A DNA stretch of 64,000 bases from Viscum album (Eukaryota > Streptophyta > Magnoliopsida > Santalales > Viscaceae): positions 546,217,219 to 546,281,218 of the forward strand of contig OY728166.1 of assembly GCA_963277665.1 (NCBI GenBank). Reading direction: 5' to 3'. Below the pieces are notes generated by a model that made no database searches, was not told the origin of the DNA, and saw nothing but the letters and a program-made list of their open reading frames with translations. This document shows, one piece after another, positions 12,401-25,992 of this stretch. The stretch's first letter is position 1. Each line of letters begins with the position of its first letter. Made by a program: the position numbers and the translations under genes.

Positions 12401-13527
12401 TACTCACACTGATGATTTCCTTATCTGGGAACCTTCTCATAATGGTGTGCCAGAATCTAAAAGTTTTTATAATCATAATTTCAATTCGACTGAATCTAAT
12501 TTTAATTGGTTGAAATCTTTTAATAAGCCTTGGATTAAACCTTCTAGGATCATCTTGATTTTTTGTATTTCCCACAACCACATTCCTACTGAGGTATGTC
12601 TTCAATGTTTTGGTAATAATCATTGCTCTAGATTTCCCTTTTTCCATCATCAAAAGGAAGATACCAATAAACATTTCGTGTCATGTGCCATGGATTCTCC
12701 TCTTTGGAATTCTTTTACTGATGTGTTTGACTGCAGATGGTTGCATTTTGAATCCATTATTTCTTAAATAAAAGGCTGTTTGGTGCATGCTTTTTCTCCG
12801 CAAATCATGGACATTTTCACAATTGTTGTTGCGGAACTCCTCCATGTTATATGGTTTTATAGAAATTATTTTATTCACAACTATTTCTCATTTAAGATTA
12901 ATGAAGTTAGGATATGAATTATTATTTCCATCTGGGAGGCGGCTTTCATGCAAAATGCTCCATGTAGCAACATTGTTGGAGACCTGATGATCCTTTGGAA
13001 ACATGGATTCAAGGGTCTTTAAAGGAAGCTGAGGCGCACTATTGAAGATTTATGGAAGGCTCCTATTTCATGGTCGAATCAAACATAATGTGGATGGTGC
13101 TTCTAAAGGAAACCTAGGTCCTGCTGGATGTGGTGCTATTTTCAGAGATTTTCAAGGAAAAATTCTTGGTTGATTCTTCACCAGTTGTGGTTTGGCCACC
13201 ATGTTAGAGGCAGAAATTTTGGTTGTGATCCATGCGATTGAGTTTGTTAGATAAAAGGGATAGAACAACATTTGGATCTAAAGTGACTCTACCAACATTA
13301 TTCAAGCTATTTGGAATGGTACATTGCATCTTTCTTGGCCGCTTACCACCCGTTGGGTGAGATGCCTCGATTCGCTCCATGGGATCAATTATATAGCCAC
13401 ACATGCCTTTCGTGAAGTGAACTCGATTGTGGATGGTCTTTCCAATAAGGGTATCAACCAATCCCTCTATTGGCTGGAGGAATTAACTGTTGAGTTACTC
13501 CCTCTCTATGAAAAATATTGTAATTAG
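9456..13527 (+). pseudogene. LINE ORF2: endonuclease, reverse transcriptase, RNase H (broken)
   Basis: The endonuclease start is recognisable as CNCHGIKNPDT at about 9480; the usual GDFN is EDIN near 9870. RT: DRNTKF at about 10525; the ALGPDGF signature at 10804-10824; LIPKV at about 10943; the catalytic YADD box reads YAND (11506-11517), so one of the two metal-binding aspartates is asparagine. The zinc-binding region contains the CISHNHIPTEVCLQC pattern (about 12568). RNase H starts NVDGASKGN at about 13090 and runs to the stop after KYCN at 13525. Multiple in-frame stops (for example at 10561, 11080 and 11599) and frameshifts mean no full protein is possible. Confidence 0.8.
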
Positions 13528-13617
13528 ATTCCCTCTATCAGACATTTGTAGTGGTTTCTATGTTTGGTAATAAATTATTTCTTGTTCATTGGCCAAGACA
13601 CCACCTTTGAAAAAAAT

Positions 13618-14934
13618 ATTAATCTAGAAATTTTTTGGAGAACATTAATTAGTACATATAATATTTATTTTAATATTTTTAAAACCATTTATTTGATATT
13701 TCAATCAATAAAATAATTTCTACATCAACATTGTGTCCTCATTAATGATAATTATTTAATCCCAAAAAATTCAAAATAAATTCGCATGATTTAGATAATA
13801 TTATTATATTTATGATTATTATATATATTCGAAGATTTATGAGGTTTATCACCAAAATAAAATTACTACACTTATGAGATATAAGAGAGTGACATGTTGT
13901 CACATTCTTTGGTTTTAATAATAATTATATCATTTTAATGGTCGAAAGTCCATGAAATGAATATATTTTGACCCTTAAGTGATATGGATCGACTTGTATT
14001 CATCCAATAGAATTTTGGCAGCTCATAAGGAAATATTATAATCTTATTTTACCATTAATTACCATATTTATCTTTAACTGTAGTAAATAAAAATTGTCGT
14101 AGTTACTATTCATAATATCAAAAAAATAAAATTAACCTATTAACAAGATTTAGAACCACTGAATCTAAATATGGAATCCATTTTTTAAAATTCAAAGCAC
14201 ATAAGTTTCAGTAATTATTTTAAAATTAATCTTATTGTTAAGAAAACAGGTTTTAAAAGTTAAAACATTATCAAAGATTGAAATGTTTTTACCTATGAAT
14301 TCAATGTACAATTAATGGAAATGAAATAAATTATATAACATGGTAAAAATATATTCTATTAATACATTAAAACCATTACATATTATCATTTAACCATATA
14401 AATTATCTTGATGAAAACAGTTTTTTTTTAAAAAATTCACCATATTTTTTATATTCATCAAAATATGAAAGTTATCAGAAATGTATCAAAACATTATCCA
14501 ATATAAATTTATATATCCTGATTCAAAGGAAGAATTTTATTTTGTAAAATTGAACTTATAATATTTTAAAAAATTATATTTAAAATCTCTGCGCCATCAA
14601 AAGGCGGTAAAAATGCATTTAAAAAAATGCTTCTTTTATCCGAAAAATTGATTTGGTTTCATATCTCATTCTATAAAATGTGTAAGATAAATTATAATGT
14701 TCTAAAATTAGAAATTCAGTTAATAATATTCATAACAACTAGTTCATAATACAATAATTATATATCATTGTTTAGTGAAACTCAGTATTACGTACAACGC
14801 AAGGTATTGAGGAATGTTCCTCTTGCGTGTAATGCAAGCCAGGACAGTGTTGTGTGTAGTTAAAGATTCCATTGATGTTTCTTATAACATAAGACATAAA
14901 AAAAATATTTCACATAAAATCTCATGGTGTTACA
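13618..14934 (-). repeat. Gypsy LTR fragment, front part, minus strand
   Basis: Read on the minus strand from 14934 it begins TGTAACACCATGAGATTTTA and follows the start of the element 1 LTR: the cytosine- and CA-rich alternation, CAATACTGAGTTTCACTAAAC, and further on CATCCAATAGAATT and the ATTAATGAGGACACAATG region that matches the B LTR. It covers about the first 1.3 kb of an LTR and stops where the LINE 3' end begins, so the LINE probably inserted into it. AT-rich, no genes. Confidence 0.7.
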
Positions 14935-17187
14935 CTTTTGATTAACTCAAACGGAAACACCCGAAGAAGAGGTAATAATTTCACCACCCTCTTCCAAGTT
15001 ATTTTCTCCTCCCACTTCCTCATTCTTGGTTGTTTCCATACCAAAATAATAAATACAGTACCTCCTACATACTATGATATTATTATAAATATGGTACAAC
15101 CATATTAAATATTCTAGCCATCATATAAATGACAAAGTCACCATATGTGCGTATGTACGGCTTACCATCTCCACGTCGTGGTGTAGTTTGTTATTCAAAC
15201 ACTTCACTATTTGGATGGATATAATAATAATTATAAATGTTGTAAATAATAAATGTAACATGTTAATGATTCTGTATATATGATATACCATCCAATTATA
15301 TATTATTTCACCATTAATATAATGATATTGTTTCTCATATATACGTATGGATTACCGTCTCCACGACTCGATGAGATTCATTCCCACATTCACCATTCAA
15401 ATATTGTTATAAAGATATATATTATCAATAAGTATGTAATATATGAAATTCTAATTATACTTGAGATATATATATATATATATATGTATGTAATTACATA
15501 TATCATAATCACTTACTTCCGTTCAATATGATATACAAACAGAAATAATGTTTATAACTACGTACAACCTACAATCTCAAAAAACGGTGCCATCCATTTC
15601 ATATATCTGTCAATTATAAATATATATATTCTAAATATATAAGATATATAAATCATGTTTTATATGCTTTAATTATTTAAATCATGATCTAAATAACACG
15701 ATCAAGAATAACAAGTCAAAACACATACAATAAAAAATTATTATTACTCAAAATTTTAATTTAACATGGAAATCATTCTTTAATGGGTAGTATAAAGTCA
15801 TAAACGAATATTTTATGATATAAAAAATATGAATATGGTTCTTTTATAATTTATTAACATACTATGGTCATTATACAAGAGGTTAAACGTACCCTCGGCC
15901 AAAGAAAAGTGCATGGTCAGGGTTAATTCTACAATCTCTTCATTATCTGAGGTTATTTTACTTGAGTATCTAATGGGACCTCTTTATCGTCCACATATAT
16001 GTTTCAAAAAAAAATTCATAAGGAATATATTAAGGTTTTATGGCAGGGACTCTTTAACTAGATCACCAATTTTAATGTTTTAAATATTTATTCTTCTAAA
16101 TCATTATCATTAATGTCCATGATTTCAAAATGGATTTTAAGGATTTATTTATAAAGTCGTGAATGTTTTAAAAATGTAAATTCAATTCAAATGATTCAAT
16201 GTGGTATGGGACACTATTATTGAAAAATGTCACTAAATGTCTTCCTTTATAAATTTTGTGACTTTTAAATGTTTTCATGAAAAAGGGATATTTCTCTCAA
16301 AGGGTTTTACAAAACTTTTTAATCTATGTCAACATCTTTTGTTGAATTTTAAACTTATTTGAAGTTGATTTATTATGATACAAATCATCCATATTGTGTT
16401 GATGGTTTTGTGATATGTTTGACTGTGGAGGTGTTGTATTTATTCCATTCATGGTTTATATATAAAGTGTTGACATTTTTTATGCTAGTTTTAATTAGAA
16501 TGATTATGATATGTTTAAACCTTTTCATATGAGGAATGCATTGGACTTAGTAAGTGACGGGTGGAGCCCACTATAGCTCATTGATGTGTTGGTAGGTCAG
16601 ATGAGACAAACTAGTTTCTTGGCATAAGGCCTTGAAAAAATCTTATTGGTAGTCTTGGAAAAATTCCATGACTTTATGGTTATGAAGTCTAGCATTATGC
16701 ATTCCATCATTATGAAATTGGATATTGATATGACATGTGATTATTTGACTAGTAGTATATCCAAGTTAATATTTAAAAGGATCTATTTGATTTATCATTT
16801 CCAAATTATGATGATGTTTATGTTTAAATGGCTGGTGTTTTAGTCTTATACATTGCCTTAAATTTTTATGATTATTAATGACAGTTTTCACTATATAGTT
16901 ATCCTTACTGAGAATCTGAGATCACCCGTTTATTATATTTTATTTTTCTAGGATTCCTAGAAGTTTTTTATGATTTATATGATGGTTTATGCTTTTGGAT
17001 TAATAGAATTCTCAATAGATCATTTAAGGTGTGTTTTATTTTATAATGTGTAATGTAACATTCATATATGTAATCTATTTTCGAAGACTGTTAAATTGAC
17101 CAGTCATTCGGTACATGATTCCTTAGGATCATGAAAATGTTTTAAAATAATGCACCCACTCTGGGTAACTGGGGTCGGGGCATTAAA
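14935..17187 (+). repeat. Gypsy LTR fragment, rear part, plus strand (B-like)
   Basis: Aligns with 23453-25492 of the element B LTR: CTTTTGAT start, donor-like CGAAGAAGAGGTAAT (14962-14976), periodic sites at 15163, 15353 and a weak one at 15570, the GACGGGTGGAGCCCACTATAGCTC block at about 16557, CTTACTGAGAATCTGAGATCACCC at about 16906, the acceptor-like TTTTTCTAG ending at 16951, and the end GGGGTCGGGGCATTAAA. No primer site follows, so this is probably a solo LTR whose front half was displaced by the minus-strand LTR at 14934. A (TA)n run lies at 15465-15485. Confidence 0.75.
14972..16951 (+). other. Candidate leader intron in the 14935 LTR
   Basis: Donor AGAG|GTAATAAT at 14972 and acceptor TTTTTCTAG ending at 16951 occupy the same relative positions as in the other LTRs. 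Inference only. Confidence 0.35.
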
Positions 17188-20100
17188 GTTACCAATGTCT
17201 AATGTGGACATCGAGTTTGTTTCGGTTGGGGTTTATTATTCATCTACCGAGAGATAAAATTTTCAATTATCACCTCTTATAGGTGGTAAGATGTATTTTT
17301 TCTATTTTTTGGATTGAAACTCATATAGACCTCTTATGTTTCATGATAGAAGATATTAATCAATACTTGCATTGATCGATTGCATATATTTATAGTCATG
17401 TGATTGGACCGAACCATGTAGTTATTTTTTATCTGTAAGTATTACTATATCATGAATGTAGTGACAATGACGAATATTATAAGTATTATGAATAGGAGAT
17501 TCCCCAAATATGGTGTTATCATCTCATGTTCATCACATGAGGCATTCTATTCTTTTCATGTATGGTAAGGCATTAGTTTCACATATTTTTTCAAGGAATA
17601 TTTCTTTCAGATTAATATTATGAAATTATCACATTGTCTCTTTTAGTTTCAAGATATATAGCTCAGAAGGAAAGGAATAGTTTACCATAATTATTGATGT
17701 ATGTTTTCATATAGTTTAATATCATATGACTAAGGAATTTTCTTGTAGTTTAATGTTATCTTACAATGTTGTTATCATATTGTTCAATATTGTATGAATT
17801 GAATGTTAGTATTCTGACACTTAGAGTAATATAATTTCAATATAAGTCTACATATTAACATCATATACTGAGGGAATTTTCAAATATTTTAACATCAAAT
17901 GGATAAGATTATAGTCATATGCATTTCAAGTTCTTATATATCATACATAGATCTAGCGATGATAGTTAGAGATTCCATATCCCAACTGAGTTGGTAGGAG
18001 AGAAGGATACATAGATACCACAAACGAGTGTACATGGTAATCATAGGAAGATTCCATTGATGACTCTACCTCTACAAATTAGGTTTCTATTATGTAGATT
18101 ATTATGGTTAGAATGGAAAATACACTACAGATTTTATATATCCTATTGGGGTCCCTATATGTGGATTACTATTCATAGGATTATAAGGGAATGGGTCTAC
18201 CCAAACCGGGTTAGAAGAAAATGAATTAGGAAAGAAGTAATAAAACAGATGTCATTTAGATGGTTTAGGCATGGGTAAAGATAGTTCAAAGTAGTATGGG
18301 GCCCATGAGCACATAACTTGTTCTATACATTTTTTGTTTGAAGGATGCATCGAGTCATTGAACAAGAATCCATTTCATGGATCATTAGAGTCTCAAAATT
18401 TGTTATAGTGGTGAAATCCATCATCTCTAGTGGGAAAGTACTTAGATGGTGGAGGTATATTTATGCACTGAATTTGGGACTACATGTAAAATTTATTTTT
18501 GAAAGCGAATACCATCTACTATGAACCATTATATTTATAAATCGATTCTTAAAAATTCCACCTCCAACTTAAAACAATGTAATTTATTTCATATGTGACT
18601 GTTTTCAGGCATGTTCTCCACTAAAAATAATCCATTGGAGGTTCTCCTAAAGGGAACACCATGAATGAGGATTATTTATTAATGAGATGTTTCTAATTTA
18701 ATTCACATAGGTTTTCCTTAAATATAATAGGTGAGGCTCTATTTATTTAAATTGGTAATAATTGTATAATTATTCTATAAATATTTTTATTTAATAATAA
18801 CATGTGATTGAATCACATTATAGCATGGAATTCATGTTTATCTAAGCATGTGAAGTGTAACTTTTTATTTTAGGACACCCATGCATATTCTTATAATGGA
18901 ACCCCGTAGAACTCATCTATTTGATACCTCATTATTTTGATACTCAAAAAAATTTGGGTTTGTTTACACTATTAAAATTATTCATGAATCCACATCAATT
19001 TTTATTAGGGCCTTCCTTAAATCCTCGGAACTACCAACATTTGATTCCTCCATTTTCATACATGTGACCTATGAAACAAAAATGATTGTTGTATGGAAAC
19101 ACTAAAATCTGTGAAATTGCTTTTCCTTAAAACTATAAATGTCCTTGGGTTTTGGTTTCATTCATTCAATGGGGATATCATATTTATTAGAGATCCAGAT
19201 TAATTTTTAAATACGATAATATCCCCCCATTAAAAGTGAGCTGATAAGGATGTTACAGGCTTTATTCTAATGAAAATATAGAGTCCTTGAAAAATTTAAA
19301 TCATTTCATATATCTAATAACTCTTTAGTAGAACTTAGTAGTAGGAACATATAGAAATGGTTTCACCCCATCTTATAGTACTATTAGGGACATATGTATG
19401 GCCACCATACTTAAACTCTCAATATTAAGTCTATTGTTTGTGTAAGTATGAAATTTTATCAAAATCTAAATCCCTCATTCAATTATATTCATGAAACTCG
19501 CTACTAACATGACATAAGATAAGAAATAATTCTTATAAAATACATCGTTTTCAGTTTATATGAAGAAACATTTCATGTTACAGAGTAATTTTTCTTAAAA
19601 TGGCTTCACTTGATTGAGTTGGATTCACTTTCATGATATAGAGAGATGAAATTTTAAAACAACTTCCAAAATGGATGATCAATCTACAAATATTGATATA
19701 GCTTTTTCTCCTACCACCAAGATAGAATAAAATGATTGCAATGATAAAAATAATCACAGTAGGAGGGTAGTATATAAAAATAAGTAATTACGGATCATTG
19801 TAATTGTTCTTTATAAAAGGAATCAGCACATAAATATTCTTGTATTAAATAATTATTTTCAGATTGATGACGGTGCATTCCATGTTGATGATATCCATAT
19901 AATAAGGAACTAGGTTCCTTTACATTAATTTATCCAGTAATGTAATATCACTTTTATTCCCCACTATCTAAGGGAATATGAGATTGTTTCTATTAATATA
20001 TTTAGTATCCCAACTAGGAAAATCATATGGGAGTTATCAGGGACATGAACATGGTACTATTATTGGTTACCATTGAATGGGAATCAATCCTAGTGGATGG

Positions 20101-21726
20101 AATCTAGGTTAACCCACACATCCTTATTCATTCCTAGTTCTACTATCAAATGGTCTATAATTCTTGGGGAGTCACTAATACTCATATCTAAGGTATATCC
20201 CTATTATTATATAGGTGGACCTCATAAAATTTTGGTTGTATAAATTTCCAAATTTAATTACCCCATCCCTGAATAATAGACATATTTTTCCTCATATAAA
20301 CACTATTGGGCTATGTTTAGCCTCACTCGACATGGAATGTGTGGTGAATTGCATCATCAATGATGAAAAATTCAATGACCTAAGATTCTCAACCACAAAT
20401 GGGAATATATTCAATGTCACATAAGAGAATATGGATGAGTGTAGTTAGATATATTCCTTTAAAAATGGACTTCTTTTCACAAAATTATAAATCTATATAA
20501 AATTTAAATCATACAAATCATAATTACTAACTCGATAGTTCTTCTTTATCCAATTGTAAGTGACCCAAGTACATATAGGGATGTGTGTGGAGAGGATCCC
20601 CAGTTCCCTTCCATATTTTTAGGGGGTTTTTATGAGAAATTTTTCAACTGATTTTTTCATTTTACCAAAGGTAAATTTCAATGATGGTATCTCCAAGAAC
20701 TATGCCCACAATTTGGTGGTGCCATATCTGAAAAAGATTTTATGAATGGGAGTGAGGTAGGTGGTTCCATTAGAGTATCCCTAAAAGGAGTATGGTTGTT
20801 GGTGGGATTCCATTAGTGGATCTTACTAAATATGAATAAATGACCATGCTAGAGGAATATTTACTATAAGGGGACTTAGAGGCCTCACATTCCTCCCCAT
20901 TCATGTGGGGCCCCTTGATCGAGAATTTCAAGTCGTGAGGGGATTCACATAAATCATCCATGGGAGTAAAATATTACCTCATATGATGGAGAATTTATGT
21001 ATTATTTGGATCCATGTTTATGGTTATGCTACATAGTGTATGTGGTAAATGGATAAATCTACCCCAATATAGAAGAGGTGTTTCACATGTTGTTCTTGTC
21101 CCAAATTGTGGAGAATAAATGATCCAGGATCACATGGGATCAGATGTAGTTTCCAGAGGGTTTGATTATCTATATTTTCACCCATAAAGATTTCAAGGAT
21201 ATATTCTAGTACCATATATCAATTTATTCCATAGAACTCAGGTTAATTTAGGGCAATCCATTCACTCAAAATGTGTGGGAAATGTTGTGGTGGAAACTGA
21301 TGATACAACATACAAGGAACCATCTACTAAATTGTTTCTAAATCACATTTGGATTCATAATATTCATGTCATGTGGATTTTTATTCTAGTTATTCAATGA
21401 AATTTAGTCACCAAGACAGAAGGAATGTCACACATAAGGCAAATGTGATAATGAACATATTTTTTAGTTATTCCCCAAGATTGTTATTTTGATGCCATTT
21501 TTGTTCTTTTTTCTTTTAGGAATATTAAATTATGATTATAATTAAGAAATAAATTTTCAATTGTTTTCATAGAATATTTCATATAAAATGGAGAATTTTC
21601 CTCAATTAGAATTAAATAGACCATCTTATACTCTGTCATTGAGGCATTGTTGTTGAAATATTCAATGAAAACTAATTTGGAGACATCCATATCCCCTATC
21701 ATACCTATTATTTTTATGGCATGGGG
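17188..21726. other. Unidentified AT-rich old DNA upstream of element B
   Basis: No convincing gene, RNA or element signature was found on either strand. Short open stretches (for example 20215-20424 on the plus strand) match nothing I recognise. The text is less AT-extreme than the LTRs and contains many ATGG/CCAT-rich segments, as expected of decayed coding-type repeats, but no catalytic motif survives. It is the left half of the locus that element B interrupted. Confidence 0.4.
21722..21726 (+). repeat. Target-site duplication of element B, left copy
   Basis: TGGGG directly before TGTAAC. The right copy at 34270-34274 is TGGGT, four of five bases identical. Confidence 0.6.
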
Positions 21727-23312
21727 TGTAACACCCCATGATTCTATGGTAAGCTTCTCTTGGAATAGTATAGTAGCGTGTGTTGTAAGCAACTTTGAGT
21801 TCTAACACACACCACAACCAATCAAACTAGCCGTTATGAATAGTAATACCTACTTTTTGAAATTTTATAAATTTTATCTCTCAAAATTAAATTCATTATT
21901 GGATTTTGAATATCTAATTTAGCCTAGGGTGTTATTTTGGTACTCTTCCGACAACTTTTATATTTAGATGAATAGTGAAAATTACTAAATTTTAATTAAA
22001 AACAACTTTTTTAATCAAAATAATAAATAGAAATAAATTATGAATTTGAGTAGTTTTAAATTATATCAAGAATATATTTTTACCATTTAATACAATTTTG
22101 GTAATTGGACATAAGATCACAATTAAACCAGACATAAACAAGTGTCAATCTTTTGATGGTTATTATATCTTTAAAACATGCTTTTTGTTTTGATAGTGGG
22201 AATTAATTTTAAATTAAATTTTACCACATCTGTGTTTTGAATTTGGAAAAATAGATTCCATATTTGGAATTAGTATATCCAAATTGTGTAAATAGGTGAC
22301 TTTTATTTTTAAAATTTTTTAATAATTACTTTGGTAAATATTTTATTTACCATGGTTAAAGGGTAAATCAGGTAAATAAGGGTAAAACAAATAATATTAT
22401 AATAATAATAAATTACCCTAAAATGTGTCCTAACCTTATTGGTGTATATATTTCAAACCATGGGAATCTTTGGGTCGATTTTGGGACCCCATGGAGCCAC
22501 TTGTAGGTGATAGGGACAGTTTATATTAATTAAGTTAAAGTAAATACAAAAATTCCATAATATTATATCATTTAGACAAACAACTTTTACATAGGGTTAT
22601 ATATGTTATATTTTCGATTATAAATATTAATTGGAAAGATAAAAATATTTCATAATTAATTATATTTTACTTATAATTTTTAGACATTTAAAAAGTAAAA
22701 ATATATATGACACAATAAGGATACATTATTTTCTTTATTAATGAAAGAATCATAAAATTGGTATTATAAATGTTAAAATAAATATAATTTGAACATTTTG
22801 ATGACATAAAAGAATTTTATTGGTTAATATGACATTTTAGTATTTCTTAAATGATTTTTTTTCTAATTAATAAATTTTATTTGACTTAAAAAAATTCTAT
22901 TACTGAGTAGTGTCAAAATTGACATAAATGAGTTTTTAAAACAAATATTATATTATTAATTTATATTATATTCCTAAAAATCTAAGGTTCGGCCTAATGA
23001 CACATATCATTATTTTTATATCCTTAAGGGATCACTTTGGGGTCTCTTTGATGTATATAGTATGTTTATTAACTATATATTATAAAAATACAATGTGACA
23101 TAGTAATTGTTAAACTAATTAACTAAGAGTTAAAACTATATGATAAGATTAATATAACGACCAAAACTTGTCTCAAATCTATTGGATGAAAGGATTTAGA
23201 CCCATACCGACCTTAAAATTTAAATAATACACTTTTCAGACATTAGAAACCGAATATGAATTTATTATAAAATAATATTTCTAGATTTTCCAAAGGTGCC
23301 CCATACCCCTCT

Positions 23313-23320
23313 TATAAAAG
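23313..23320 (+). promoter_or_regulatory. TATA box, 5' LTR of element B
   Basis: TATAAAAG preceded by TTTTCCAAAGGTGCCCC, as in the element 1 LTR. Expected to start the genomic RNA about 30 bases downstream. Confidence 0.65.
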
Positions 23321-23490
23321 GGCACTCCCCCTTCTCACTAAATCACACATTCAAAGCCTTTTGGATCAGACAACCCCTGACCAAATACACTCTCAACTTC
23401 ACTCAATTCAACCTAGAGGCCTTAGTTTGATCATAAAACCAACCTAAGGATCCCTTTTGATCAAATCATTAGGAAGAACCCGAAGAAGAT

Positions 23491-25257
23491 GTAATGTTTT
23501 CACCACCATCTTTCAAGTTCCTTTCTTCTTCAACATCATCTTTATTTATTAATATAAAATAATAAATCCAGTATCTCTTATATACTGAGATATTATTATA
23601 AATATGGTACAACCATATTCAGTATTCTATCCATCCTTTGAATGACATGTCACCATACATGCGTACGTACGACTTACCATCTCCACGTCGTGGTGTAATT
23701 GTTATTCAATATATTATTATTTGGATGGATGTAATAATGATGTGTAATTAATGTAAATAATAAATTTAACATGATTATTATTACTTATATATGATATACC
23801 ATCCAATTATATATTATTTATATATCAAAAGAATGATATTGTCGCTCGTGCGTACGTACGGACTACCGTCTCCATGAATGCGATGAGATTCATTCCCCAT
23901 CGTATCCATTCAAGAATAATTCTCATTTAATGATTAAATATAATGTTTAAGGACTTGATATCATTATGGATATAAATAATATAGATTCTATTCATTACAA
24001 ACACAACTTATGTAACAAAACATATAAAATAAAATGAGTAAGTTAACACCCAAAACAATGATAATACTAATATATTATTAACAAATCAATGTTAAAAGAT
24101 CATATATGATATAATAATTATGTATATGGTTCTTTTATAATTAAACAACAATGTTTTAACTATTATACAGGAGGTTAACATACTATTGACTAAGGAAAAG
24201 TAAAAGGTAAGGGTTTATTTCACAGTCTCTTCATTATCTGAGTTTGTTTATATGTAATTATCTACTGGGACCTCTTTATCATCCACATACTTGTTTCATA
24301 AAAATGTATTAAAAATCAATATTAATATTTTAAAACTATGGGATAAATCTATTTATACCATTTTTGTCTTTTTATAAGAAGATTATTAAGGAATATTTCT
24401 GTCGTTTTCCAAACAAGGTCCTTTTTAACCTTTTCGATAGAATTAAGGTAAGAATGTTTTTTTAACTTATACGGCGGGTGCGGCTATTTTATGCCATTAT
24501 ATAATCGTAAAAGCTTCCCTTACAACCTTATAAGAATATTTTCAAAGAAAATTTTTTATTTTATAAATATATTACTCTTAAATAATTTCAAAATAAAAAG
24601 AGGTATTTCTCTAAAAAGAGTTTTGATTTCATCTATGTCAACATTCTTTGATGGATTTTATGATTATATGGAGTTGATTTATTATGATAGAAAACTTCCA
24701 TATTGTATTGATGGTTTTCTGATATTTATGACTTTGGATGTGTTATTTTTATACCATTCATGGTTTATGAAGAATTTATTGACATTTCGTATGATAGTTT
24801 TGATACGAATGTTTATGTTATGTTTAAACCTGTTCATATAAGGAATGCATTGGACATAATAAGTGATGGGTGGAGCCATATATAGCTCCTCGATGCATCG
24901 GTAGGACTCATGAGACAAACTAGTGTCTTGAAATGAGGCCTTGACAGAATCTTATTTGTATTCCTGGAACGAGGCCTTGGCTACGTTGTTATGATAGTCT
25001 GGTATTATGCATTCCCTCATTATGAAAGTGGTTATTGATATTACATGTGATTATTCAACTAGTAGAATATCCATGTGAATAAGTAAATGACATTATTTCA
25101 TTTGATCTTTTCTATATTATAATTAACTTCAAGTTTAAACGGATTTTTTTGTTATACATTCCCTTAAATATTTATGCTTATATATAAAAGTTTCCACTAT
25201 ATTATTATCCTTACTGGGCATTTGATCTCACCCCTTTCTATGTTTAATTTTTCCCAG
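23491..25257 (+). other. Candidate leader intron, 5' LTR of element B
   Basis: GT at 23491 and AG at 25256-25257 would enclose 1767 bases containing the periodic sites and the CTCATGAG block. Possible branch site CTTACTG at 25210-25216. In the 3' LTR the donor GT is TT (32268). Inference only. Confidence 0.45.
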
Positions 25258-25494
25258 GATGTGAAAAAGTATTTAATGAATGAAATGCAAGGATAATATA
25301 AGGGGTTATGAGTGTGGAGTCAAGATTTTGTTGTAGTTTTCAACTTATGATGTAATGTAAACATTATTAATGTATCTACTATTTCCAAGACTACTAAACT
25401 AATCAGTAATTCGAGAATTGATCTTTCTTGTGATCATGACAATGTTATGTAATAATGTACCGACTCTAGGTACCTAGGGTCGGGGCGTTATAGT

Positions 25495-25506
25495 TGGTAT
25501 CAGAGG
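25495..25506 (+). other. Primer-binding site of element B (tRNA-iMet)
   Basis: TGGTATCAGAGG two bases after the LTR end, a standard plant initiator-Met primer site. Confidence 0.9.
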
Positions 25507-25660
25507 AAGTTTAGAACAAACCTTGGAAGCTAGATTTAGATAAACTCTGATTAGATTACATAGATTTAATATGGACTTTGAGGATTAGTATAGAATAACT
25601 TCCTAGAATTTTGGTATTGTAGAGATTTTTTGAGTTTTCCGCACCATACATCACTATATT

Positions 25661-25806
25661 GATATGAACAGGTAGAGGTGGATCTAGCAAAGATGTACCT
25701 AGGGTTAAAACCCGAAAACACCGCATTGAGCTAGACTCGAACGGGAACTGGTGCACAAAAATGGGCCTTCTTGCACTCTTGGTTACGACACTCCCCGGGG
25801 ATATGC
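25661..25806 (+). other. Conserved leader block of element B (candidate packaging/dimerisation region)
   Basis: The 135 bases at 25671-25805 match 41951-42085 of element A without gaps, with 15 differences by my count (about 89%). Differences fall in all codon positions of the one frame open in both, so conservation looks like RNA or DNA level, not protein. It includes the perfect palindrome TCCCCGGGGA (25792-25801). The position between primer site and gag is where retroviral packaging signals lie; that role is inference. Confidence 0.55.
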
Positions 25807-25992
25807 TTAGGATAACTCTCATTTTATTTACAAATCATTATGAAGGTTTTATGAGTATATACATCCTCAAAGAAATTTTTTTATGATTTTGGATTAGATC
25901 CAAAAATAGTTCAATTTATGATAAGTGTTTTATAAGTATGGAATTATGTATTTTGATTCATAAACTGATCTAGTTTATGCAATTGTTTAGAA
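25807..25992 (+). other. Remaining leader of element B with gag-proximal acceptor-like site
   Basis: AT-rich leader ending CAATTGTTTAG (AG at 25989-25990), three bases before the gag ATG at 25993. The TTTAG-to-ATG spacing is the same, within one base, in elements 1 and A. Confidence 0.45.

Larger units (their letters stand above)
8337..13617 (+). mobile_element. L1-type LINE with RNase H tail, heavily mutated
   Basis: Domains in normal order: ORF1 with a CCHC knuckle, an apurinic-type endonuclease (remnant motifs near 9456-9990), RT (10246-12026), the RVT zinc-binding region (12222-12767) and RNase H (13084-13527), followed by AATAAA-like sequence and a short A-run at 13609-13616. Coding starts abruptly inside ORF1 at the base next to the LTR end of element 1, so either the LINE is 5' truncated or element 1 inserted into ORF1. 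Many stops and frameshifts make it inactive. Confidence 0.85.
21727..25492 (+). repeat. 5' LTR of element B
   Basis: Begins TGTAACACCCCATG and ends GGGGCGTTATA; the 3' copy ends GTTACA, so the terminal C is probably mutated to T here. It contains TGAATAGT sites (about 21836, 21968), TATAAAAG at 23313, donor-like AAGAAGATGTAATG (GT at 23491), periodic sites at 23675 and 23864 (step 189; the third site seen in element 1 is missing), the CGATGCATCGG / CTCATGAGA block near 24890-24916, CTTACTGGGCATTTGATCTCACCC at about 25210, and acceptor-like TTTTTCCCAG ending at 25257. Confidence 0.92.

Noticed and set aside
12297..12674. 125-residue minus-strand ORF
   Set aside because: Antisense shadow of the LINE RVT zinc-binding region.
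21484..21792. 102-residue minus-strand ORF
   Set aside because: It crosses the B target site into the LTR, so it is a chance frame formed by the insertion, with no recognisable motif.
23640..23900. Regularly spaced GTACGTACG sites as a CRISPR-like array
   Set aside because: Repeats are about 190 bases apart, imperfect, in a plant LTR; no CRISPR features.
25725..25760. Minus-strand GTTCGAGTC, a box B-like match in the leader
   Set aside because: No paired T-arm and no box A upstream; a chance match inside the conserved block.
25556..25822. Minus-strand ORF similar to one at 41812-42036
   Set aside because: Both are the complement of the conserved leader block. The two products differ throughout outside the block, there is no promoter on that strand, and the conservation is better explained at RNA level.
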